Shown here: piece by piece, positions 35,199 to 40,715 of the stretch
Numbering within the stretch: position 1 is the first letter of the stretch
Layout: each line of letters opens with the position of its first letter
DNA from: an uncultured Prevotellaceae bacterium
GTDB taxonomy: Bacteria > Bacteroidota > Bacteroidia > Bacteroidales > Bacteroidaceae
NCBI GenBank assembly: GCA_902770635.1
Contig: CACXTX010000012.1
Span: forward strand, 1 to 40,715
DNA: 40,715 nucleotides
Reading direction: 5' to 3'
The notes under the pieces: model-generated
What the model was told of the DNA's origin: nothing
Seen by the model: the letters and a program-made list of their open reading frames with translations, nothing else
The model's database searches: none
Made by a program: the position numbers and the translations under genes

Positions 35199-36638
35199 AT
35201 GAGAAAAATAATAATGGCACTGATTGCAATTATAGTAGTTGCAATCTCTTCGTGCTCTGAAAGCACTAACTTAATGGGTGACTCATTGACAAGTAATATT
35301 AACAAATACGAGATTACCACCGATACTTTTGATGTATCTACCCAATCCATTAAGGTTGACTCCGTACTTTCAAGAAGCGTTTACAGTTATATTGGCAGAC
35401 TGAAAGATCCTGAGACAGGGTCCTACATTGTCAGTGACTACATGACACAATTCCATATTCTGGAAAACCAGACCAAAAATCTGTTTCCTGACGTTACAGA
35501 CCTTGAAGATGACCTCGATTTCGATTTCGTTGCCGACTCATGTTTCGTAAGAATCATCGTTAACAGCTATCAGGGTGACTCTCTGGCTGCCATGAAGCTG
35601 TCTTTGCGCGAACTGAGCAAGCCCGTCGAGGAAAGTGGAACTTACTACACCAACTTTGACCCTGTCAAGAAAGGTTATGTCCGCATGGGCGATGATGCTA
35701 TCCATCAGGATGTAGTCTATTCCATGACCGACCTGACGACCAGCGACAGCCTGCGTAATGTCTATCGTCAGAAAGGATACTACGAAACCGTTGATATTCC
35801 CTTGAACGAGGAATACATTGACAAAGATGGTTATATCTACAACAATTACGGTACCTATATCATGTCAATGTATTATGATCATCCTGAATATTTCAAGAAC
35901 TCAAAGACATTTACCCGTAACGTTTGCCCTGGTTTCTACCTCCAGTGTGTTGACGGACTTGGCGTGATGACCGAGGTTGCTTATACACAGCTTGTTATCT
36001 ACTACCACTTTAAGAAAGGTGAGGTAAACTACATAGAATACCAGAACATCAACGCTACCGAGGAAGTTTTGCAGACCACTCATATCACGAACGACCAAAG
36101 CCGCATTGACAAACTGATTGCCGATGAAGAATGCACTTACCTGAAGACTCCTGCGGGTATCTATACTGAAGTAACATTGCCTGTTGAGGCCATTAAGAAT
36201 GGACACGAGAACGACTCCATCACTTCGGCAAGAATTGTGTTCAACCGCATGCACGACAAAAGCGATTTCAGTGAGATTATTCTTGAAGAGCCTACTCAGC
36301 TGCTAATGGTGCATCGCGACAGCCTCAAAACGTTCTTTGAGACCAACAGCGTGCCCAACAACAAGACATCCTATCTGGCTACGTTTAACACGACCCAGAA
36401 GACCTATACGTACAACAACATCTCGACATTGATTAACCACATGTGGGCACGTAGAAACAAGACAACAAACTGGAACAAAGTCGTACTTATTCCCGTACAG
36501 GTCGAGACCTCCGCAACAACGAGTACGACTACTGTTTCCAACGAGATGAATGTCAACAGCGCCCGACTGGTTGGAGGCAAGAAGAACAAGCACACTCCTG
36601 TCCGCATCAGTGTCATCTATAACAGGAATCAAGACTGA
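35199..36638 (+). CDS. DUF4270-family lipoprotein
   Basis: The 479-residue product starts at the ATG at 35199; a GTG one codon earlier is also open. The lipoprotein signal is ALIAIIVVAISSCSEST (Cys near 19). The family hallmark follows: TDTFDVSTQSIKVDSVLSRS and, later, CPGFYLQCVDGLGVM, with ARIVFNR strands that suggest a large beta-rich outer-membrane-associated domain. DUF4270 proteins are common in Bacteroidetes and their role is not known. It may be cotranscribed with the GT5-like gene. The last base of its TGA is the first base of the next small gene. Confidence 0.85.
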   Translation: MRKIIMALIAIIVVAISSCSESTNLMGDSLTSNINKYEITTDTFDVSTQSIKVDSVLSRSVYSYIGRLKDPETGSYIVSDYMTQFHILENQTKNLFPDVTDLEDDLDFDFVADSCFVRIIVNSYQGDSLAAMKLSLRELSKPVEESGTYYTNFDPVKKGYVRMGDDAIHQDVVYSMTDLTTSDSLRNVYRQKGYYETVDIPLNEEYIDKDGYIYNNYGTYIMSMYYDHPEYFKNSKTFTRNVCPGFYLQCVDGLGVMTEVAYTQLVIYYHFKKGEVNYIEYQNINATEEVLQTTHITNDQSRIDKLIADEECTYLKTPAGIYTEVTLPVEAIKNGHENDSITSARIVFNRMHDKSDFSEIILEEPTQLLMVHRDSLKTFFETNSVPNNKTSYLATFNTTQKTYTYNNISTLINHMWARRNKTTNWNKVVLIPVQVETSATTSTTTVSNEMNVNSARLVGGKKNKHTPVRISVIYNRNQD

Positions 36639-36769
36639 TGGCAGACAATTTTCTGGAGAAACACTTCGAAGAATATGAGGCTCGCAAGGCCGCCTATCTT
36701 CGCAAGAAGAAACACCTGCCCAAGATAAAGCATCACCTTCCGGAACGTCCGGAGGATGATGCTCTTTAG
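36638..36769 (+). CDS. 43-residue basic/acidic helical protein
   Basis: It begins MADNFLEKHFEEYEARKAAY and ends PERPEDDAL. It is highly charged with no hydrophobic segment and is probably helical. A run LRKKKHLPKIKHH makes the centre strongly basic. The ATG overlaps the DUF4270 stop (TGATG), which favours coupled translation and supports a real gene. I recall similar short ORFs after Bacteroidetes genes, sometimes mislabelled dehydrogenase, but assign no function. It ends 53 bases before the convergent helicase gene. Confidence 0.6.
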   Translation: MADNFLEKHFEEYEARKAAYLRKKKHLPKIKHHLPERPEDDAL

Positions 36770-36822
36770 TTTTCTTTTGATGATTTATCGTTTTCCCAGC
36801 AGGCCAGGATTCTTTCTGGCTT

Positions 36823-39159
36823 CTACCCTACTATCGTATATTTCGCAAATTTCAAGAGCAACTGCTTCGTACCTGCATTCTTGAACTCCACCGTAGCCTT
36901 GGTATTCTCGCCAGTGCCTTCTATCCTGATAACCCTACCGATGCCAAAACGTTGGTGCTCTATGACATTGCCTTCCTTCAGACCGATGTTGCCGATAGCA
37001 GACTGTGGGCGAGGGGTTTCCTGACGCACTGGCATCAGACGAGGCATAGCGTCTGCTATGAACTGCGTAGCCACAGGGCGTGGATTCTGAACTGGGCGAC
37101 GATAGCCAGCAGGAGTGGAATAGCTTGTACCACTAGTAGTAGAACCTGAGCGACCAGTAAAACTGGAGAAGCCCGCAGAACCCTCTACCCTCAGCAAGTT
37201 GGGGTCTATATCCTTGATGAATCGTGAAGGTGTGTCATATTCCATCTTTCCATAGCGGAAGCGATTTTGGGCACAGGTCAGAATGCAGTGTTTCTCGGCA
37301 CGGGTAATAGCCACATACAACAAACGGCGTTCCTCTTCCAGTTCGCGCATGGAGTTGATGCACATGGGCGACGGGAAGATGTTTTCTTCCAATCCCACCA
37401 CAAATACGGTAGGAAATTCCAGTCCTTTAGCGGAGTGAATCGTCATCAGCGTCACCTTTGGCTGCTCTTCGTCACCCTCGCTGTCCAAGTCGGTCAACAA
37501 AGCCACCTCTTGCAGGAAGTCGCTCAATCCAGTTTCCTGTTCACGGCCTTCCTCTCGCCTACTCTCCACAAAGTCCTGCATACCACCCAGAAATTCCTCC
37601 AGGTTCTCCTGTCTTGACAAGTCTTCCGGGTTATTGGAGCTATAGATGTCCTTGCTGATACCACTCTCCATGATGATGGAGTGACCCAGTTCGTAGGCAT
37701 CCTCATTTTCTATGCGTCCACGCCATCCATCCACCAGCTGTTTGAAAGCCTCCAGCTTGGTCAGCGTGCCCTTTGCCAGTTTCAGGTCGAACACCATAGG
37801 CTGCGCTATTACCTGCCACAAGCTGACGTTATGCAGATTGGCTGTTTCCACTATCTTGCCTACCGTCGTGTCACCAATACCTCGCGTCGGATAGTTGATG
37901 ATGCGTCGCAAAGCCTCCTCGTCATTAGGATTGGCCACCACACGGAAGTAGGCTATCACGTCCTTTATCTCCTTGCGCTGATAGAACGACAGACCACCAT
38001 AGATACGATACGGAATACCGTCTTTGCGCATCTGCTCCTCAAACGAACGGCTCTGGGCATTGGTGCGATACAGAATGGCAAAGTCGCTAAACTCACATCC
38101 CTCCTGTCTCCTAATCCGTTTGATGTCGTTGCAGACTATCATCGCCTCCTCCTTATCGCTATAGGCTGGCTTCAGGGTGAGCCGTTCACCCTCCTCGTTC
38201 TCGCTGAACACATCCTTGCGAATCTGTCGCTCATTCTTGCGAATCAAGCTGTTGGCAGCCTGCACGATAAGTTGCGTAGAGCGATAGTTCTGCTCCAGCT
38301 TATACAACCGTGCACCATCATACTGCTTCTGGAAATCCAGGATATTGTCGATGTTCGCCCCTCGGAAGCTGTAGATGCTCTGTGCATCGTCGCCTACCAC
38401 ACAGACGCGCCCATGCTCCCTGGTCAATTGCAGCACGATGGCCTGTTGTGCAAAGTTCGTATCCTGATACTCGTCCACCAACACGTATTGGAATCGCTCC
38501 ACATATTTCTTGCGAACATCCTCATGGTCGCGCAACAGCACATAGGTCTGCACCAGCAAGTCGTCGAAGTCCATCGCGTTGGCTTGTCGGCACCTCTCCG
38601 CGTACCTATTATATATATTAGCCACCATAGGGCGCTTGTGTTGCATATCGTCAGTAGCCCACGAGCTGACAGCATACTGCTGGGGCAAAAGCAGGTGGTT
38701 CTTAGCCATCGATATGCGGTCAGCCACCGATGCCGGCTTATACGTCTTGTCGTCCAGCTGCATCTCCTTGATGATGCTCTTCACCAACGAACGGGAATCG
38801 GACTGGTCGTAGATGGTGAAATTGGCACCAAAGCCTATTCGCTCAGCCTCAGCTCTCAAGATACGGGCAAACACAGAGTGAAACGTACCCATCTGCAATC
38901 TGATAGCCCTGTCCTGCCCTACCAGCCGTCCTATACGCTCCTTCATCTCCCGTGCAGCCTTGTTCGTAAAGGTCAGCGCAAGAATATTCCACGGAGCCAT
39001 CTCATAATGGTCCAACAAATAGGCTATCTTATACGTCAGCACTCGCGTCTTTCCTGAGCCAGCACCGGCAATCACTAACTGCGGACCGTCACAATACACC
39101 ACAGCCTCGCGCTGACTCTCATTCAGTTGTGCCAACAAACTATCATCGAAATTTCCCAT
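36823..39159 (-). CDS. UvrD/PcrA-type superfamily 1 DNA helicase
   Basis: The 778-residue protein is full length for UvrD/PcrA. The helicase motifs run in order: motif I GAGSGKTRVLTYK, Ia ALTFTNKAAREMKER, II LVDEYQDTN, III VGDDAQSIYSFRGA, IV LEQNYRS, V TIHSAKGLEFPTVFVVG and VI RRLLYVAITRAEKH. The last 50 residues (VIEHQRFGIGRVIRIEG, ATVEF) are the Tudor-like C-terminal domain that binds RNA polymerase in PcrA/UvrD. It unwinds DNA 3' to 5' in nucleotide-excision and transcription-coupled repair. A good promoter with both -33 and -7 boxes precedes it. Confidence 0.95.
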   Translation of the reverse strand: MGNFDDSLLAQLNESQREAVVYCDGPQLVIAGAGSGKTRVLTYKIAYLLDHYEMAPWNILALTFTNKAAREMKERIGRLVGQDRAIRLQMGTFHSVFARILRAEAERIGFGANFTIYDQSDSRSLVKSIIKEMQLDDKTYKPASVADRISMAKNHLLLPQQYAVSSWATDDMQHKRPMVANIYNRYAERCRQANAMDFDDLLVQTYVLLRDHEDVRKKYVERFQYVLVDEYQDTNFAQQAIVLQLTREHGRVCVVGDDAQSIYSFRGANIDNILDFQKQYDGARLYKLEQNYRSTQLIVQAANSLIRKNERQIRKDVFSENEEGERLTLKPAYSDKEEAMIVCNDIKRIRRQEGCEFSDFAILYRTNAQSRSFEEQMRKDGIPYRIYGGLSFYQRKEIKDVIAYFRVVANPNDEEALRRIINYPTRGIGDTTVGKIVETANLHNVSLWQVIAQPMVFDLKLAKGTLTKLEAFKQLVDGWRGRIENEDAYELGHSIIMESGISKDIYSSNNPEDLSRQENLEEFLGGMQDFVESRREEGREQETGLSDFLQEVALLTDLDSEGDEEQPKVTLMTIHSAKGLEFPTVFVVGLEENIFPSPMCINSMRELEEERRLLYVAITRAEKHCILTCAQNRFRYGKMEYDTPSRFIKDIDPNLLRVEGSAGFSSFTGRSGSTTSGTSYSTPAGYRRPVQNPRPVATQFIADAMPRLMPVRQETPRPQSAIGNIGLKEGNVIEHQRFGIGRVIRIEGTGENTKATVEFKNAGTKQLLLKFAKYTIVG

Positions 39160-39178
39160 ACCATTTTCTTTTAGCCCA

Positions 39179-39210
39179 CAAATTTACATAGAATCCATGA
39201 GATAACCAAA
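39179..39210 (-). promoter_or_regulatory. Promoter of the UvrD/PcrA gene
   Basis: On the minus strand TTTG (39210-39207) is followed after 20 bases by TAAATTTG (39186-39179), a full match to the Bacteroidetes -33/-7 consensus TTTG-N19-21-TAnnTTTG. The start codon is 19 bases downstream. Confidence 0.75.
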
Positions 39211-39246
39211 TTTGCAACAGGTAGTCCGTCAGTTATTATCGTTTTT

Positions 39247-40089
39247 TTATTCGTAGGCATATACTAACCCGTACTTCTCATGCAGCTTCCGAAGAGAACC
39301 GTCGGACTTCATCTGACGAATGACATTGTTCACCATCTGCAAGAGATCCTCCTGCCCCTTCTGCATCAAGACACCAATCTCACCATGAGTAAACGGAGCA
39401 TTCAACAGTGGGGCAGCAAGCCGCTGGTCTGTCTGCACATAATAAGGAGCCTCTGTAATTTCCGTTATCATCACGTCGGCTGTACCTTCGGCAATGAGTG
39501 CCGGTATTTCCTCGTTCTTCTGGTGAACGATTATATTTGCGTGAGGCAGGTTCTCGTTGGCAAACTTCTCGTTCAGTCCACCAGGATTAACCATCACACG
39601 GACTTCGGGCTGGTCGATGTCAGCCAACGACTTATAGCGGTCTGCCTCCGAAGCCCTGCATAGGATAGTCTTGCCGTTAGCCAGATAACCCTCGCTCATG
39701 AGCATCGTCTCACGTCGTGCGTCAGTAATGGTTATTCCGCCAATGGCGAGGTCGAACAACTGAGGCTCTGTAAGTACGTCGGCTGTCAATGTAGGCCATG
39801 AGGTCTTTTTGAACTCTATATTTACTCCTAATCTTTTTGCTATCTCCTTTGCCACCTCAATGCCAAAGCCCCAGTAAGTCCCATCGGGTTGGCAGAAGGA
39901 CAACGGCCTGTAGTCACCAGTAGTACCAAAGAGGATGGTGCCTCGATCCAGAATCTCTGCAACTTTACCATTGTTGCTCTGCTCTGTTGCATTGTCCTCA
40001 TTTGAAGCGCACGAGGCAAAACTGGTCGGTCCGCAAATGACCAGAACAGCTATCAAAAACCAGGTCTTTAATCTTTCCAATCTTATCAT
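39247..40089 (-). CDS. PheC-like periplasmic solute-binding-fold protein
   Basis: The 280-residue product starts at MIRLERLKTW (40089); the in-frame ATG at 40131 lies upstream of the -7 box. The signal region WFLIAVLVICGPTSFASCAS may be lipidated at Cys27, though Phe at -3 is unusual. The mature part is a family 3 solute-binding fold (ILDRGTILFGTTGDYRPLSF, GFGIEVAKEIAKRLGV, FDLAIGGITITDARRE). The stretch VMVNPGGLNEKFANENLPHA, followed by VHQKNEEIPALIAEGTADVM and TEITEA, is strikingly like cyclohexadienyl dehydratase PheC, a periplasmic enzyme that evolved from amino-acid-binding proteins and makes phenylpyruvate. It may be such a dehydratase or an amino-acid-binding protein. No ABC permease or ATPase gene adjoins it, which slightly favours an enzyme. 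Confidence 0.78.
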   Translation of the reverse strand: MIRLERLKTWFLIAVLVICGPTSFASCASNEDNATEQSNNGKVAEILDRGTILFGTTGDYRPLSFCQPDGTYWGFGIEVAKEIAKRLGVNIEFKKTSWPTLTADVLTEPQLFDLAIGGITITDARRETMLMSEGYLANGKTILCRASEADRYKSLADIDQPEVRVMVNPGGLNEKFANENLPHANIIVHQKNEEIPALIAEGTADVMITEITEAPYYVQTDQRLAAPLLNAPFTHGEIGVLMQKGQEDLLQMVNNVIRQMKSDGSLRKLHEKYGLVYAYE

Positions 40090-40118
40090 TGTTTCTGTAC
40101 AGTATTTATAATCGGCTA

Positions 40119-40126
40119 CAAAATTA
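40119..40126 (-). promoter_or_regulatory. -7 box for the PheC-like gene
   Basis: The minus strand reads TAATTTTG, 29 bases before the chosen start at 40089. It lies inside the longer frame's upstream leader and supports the shorter start. Confidence 0.55.
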
Positions 40127-40188
40127 CGCATTTTTCATCAGAAAAAAGTAGTGAGACTAACTTTTTAGTGCTGACCAACAACTTTATT

Positions 40189-40251
40189 AGTCCGTCCCGA
40201 CGGACTGCCAGTCCGAACGGCTCGGACTGAGAGTCCGAAGCCTACGGACTC
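40189..40251. repeat. Array of three hairpins built on AGTCCG/CGGACT
   Basis: Six copies of one 6-base core alternate in orientation. AGTCCGTC-cc-GACGGACT spans 40189-40206, CAGTCCGA-acggc-TCGGACTG spans 40209-40229, and GAGTCCG-aagccta-CGGACTC spans 40231-40251. The stems are perfect and spaced only two and one bases apart, with different loops. The same arms can also pair across hairpins. No T tract follows, so it is not a plain terminator. Confidence 0.85.
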
Positions 40252-40266
40252 CTTGCTACTATTAAT

Positions 40267-40296
40267 ACCCAAGGTTGTTTCATCATAACCTTGGGT
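40267..40296. repeat. 10-bp inverted repeat
   Basis: ACCCAAGGTT pairs perfectly with AACCTTGGGT around a 10-base loop (gtttcatcat). Flanking ATTAAT and TTAATT can extend it with a small bulge. Confidence 0.75.
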
Positions 40297-40304
40297 TAAT
40301 TACC

Positions 40305-40341
40305 AATAAGCGTTCCTTATTCATCAATAAGGATGCCTTAT
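40305..40341. repeat. Overlapping AATAAG/CTTATT palindromes
   Basis: Four arms allow two exclusive folds: TCCTTATT-catc-AATAAGGA in the middle (40314-40333), or two flanking hairpins AATAAG-cgttc-CTTATT (40305-40321) and ATAAGG-atg-CCTTAT (40327-40341). Confidence 0.7.
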
Positions 40342-40366
40342 CCGAACCAAGAAAAAAATGTTTTTT

Positions 40367-40614
40367 CGATTTTACCCTCCCTTCCTCCCTTTTTCGCTCG
40401 GAACCCCTTTATTTACTGGCGTTCGAAGACGTGAGGGAAAACAAATTTCCCTCCCGTCTCCCTCCCGTCTAGGGTCCCTTGTTTTCAAAATGTGAGGGAG
40501 CGAACCAAAAAAAGGGAGGGTAACGGGAGGGATAATCATTCTCCCTCCCGTGCCTCAAACGCCCTGTACATTGGCATTTGAGAGGGGTGACGGGAGGAAG
40601 GGAGGGTAAAATCG
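40367..40614. other. 248-bp element with 23-bp terminal inverted repeats and G-quadruplex motifs
   Basis: The ends are a perfect 23-bp inverted repeat: 40367-40389 begins CGATTTTACCCTCCC, and 40592-40614 ends GGGAGGGTAAAATCG. Inside, GGGAGGGTAACGGGAGGG (40514-40531) and a second run at 40584-40606 fit the four-tract G-quadruplex pattern on the plus strand. CCCTCCCGTCTCCCTCCC (40449-40466) fits it on the minus strand. Smaller inverted repeats (GAGGGAAA/TTTCCCTC, TTCGCTC/GAGCGAA) are nested inside. No credible coding frame is present and no target-site duplication is obvious. It could be a MITE-like element or a structured control region for the gene at 40659. Confidence 0.7.
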
Positions 40615-40658
40615 CCTGTCTTATCCTAGAAAAAGTTGACTCATAAAAAGTCAAGAAA

Positions 40659-40715
40659 ATGAAGTATTATCGAACAGAAAAGCAAAGACTGTATTACGAG
40701 AAGGTGATTTCTCTT
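40659..40715 (+). CDS. Start of an unidentified gene, cut by the window edge
   Basis: An ATG opens a frame that stays open to the end of the window: MKYYRTEKQRLYYEKVISL, 19 codons. The product start is charged and Tyr-rich with no signal peptide. No Shine-Dalgarno is seen, as is normal here. Nineteen residues are too few for a family call. It is a gene only by inference from its position after a long structured intergenic region. Confidence 0.4.
   Translation, partial: MKYYRTEKQRLYYEKVISL

Noticed and set aside
37681-39057. A 458-codon plus-strand open frame
   Set aside because: It is antisense to the UvrD/PcrA helicase and matches no family. The helicase motifs fix the true strand.
40189-40251. 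CRISPR-like array
   Set aside because: The repeated unit is only 6-8 bases and alternates in orientation with no 30-base spacers, and no cas gene is present.
40469-40654. 61-codon minus-strand frame
   Set aside because: It reads through the G-rich inverted-repeat element and gives a Pro/Arg/Phe-rich product typical of low-complexity DNA.

Overview
The window looks like a chromosomal segment of a gut or rumen Bacteroidales, most likely Prevotella or a close relative (inference). The grounds are Bacteroidetes promoter boxes of the type TAnnTTTG before most transcription units, almost no Shine-Dalgarno sites, TamL-, LruC- and DUF4270-type envelope proteins, a methylmalonyl-CoA (propionate) gene set and a long carbohydrate-enzyme operon. 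No rRNA, tRNA, CRISPR array or transposase gene was found.

Layout. 1-0.8 kb: the 3' part of an HU-like DNA-binding protein gene and a 32-residue 'smalltalk'-type peptide. 1-1.8 kb: a Fic-domain/winged-helix protein with a degenerate active site. 1.8-2.4 kb: a pyrimidine-rich gap between two terminators. 2.4-11.1 kb: housekeeping genes, mostly on the minus strand: thrS, a WalJ-type metallo-hydrolase, a small lipoprotein, a TamL outer-membrane assembly factor, a TrmH-type RNA methyltransferase, and an apparent operon of nitroreductase, DUF2520 protein, KdsC-like phosphatase and Maf. 11.2-16.7 kb: a GNAT-like protein, a TonB-dependent receptor and an LruC-domain lipoprotein.

16.85-30.08 kb: seven tightly spaced plus-strand genes, all with signal peptides: a GH43-CBM6-GH43-CBM6 double enzyme, GH31 with a PA14-like insert, a CE15 glucuronoyl-esterase-like protein, a two-headed esterase, GH97, a multidomain GH43 and a GH43 with a lectin-like tail. 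Together they look like a debranching operon for a substituted plant xylan or similar hemicellulose. It has no SusC/SusD pair, no endo-xylanase and no regulator in the window.

30.2-32.9 kb: methylmalonyl-CoA epimerase, carboxyltransferase, a 49-residue OadG-tail-like protein and a biotin carrier, with no membrane beta subunit. 32.9-40.1 kb: panC-panD, a glycogen-synthase N-domain protein, a DUF4270 lipoprotein, a 43-residue protein, a UvrD/PcrA helicase and a PheC-like periplasmic protein.

40.13-40.66 kb is the strangest stretch: a cluster of hairpins built on AGTCCG/CGGACT, more palindromes, then a 248-bp G/C-skewed element bounded by a perfect 23-bp inverted repeat and holding several G-quadruplex motifs, just upstream of a gene cut by the window edge. 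A two-hairpin REP-like repeat also occurs at three intergenic sites (555, 9260, 30586). No search could be run, so family calls rest on motif recognition.
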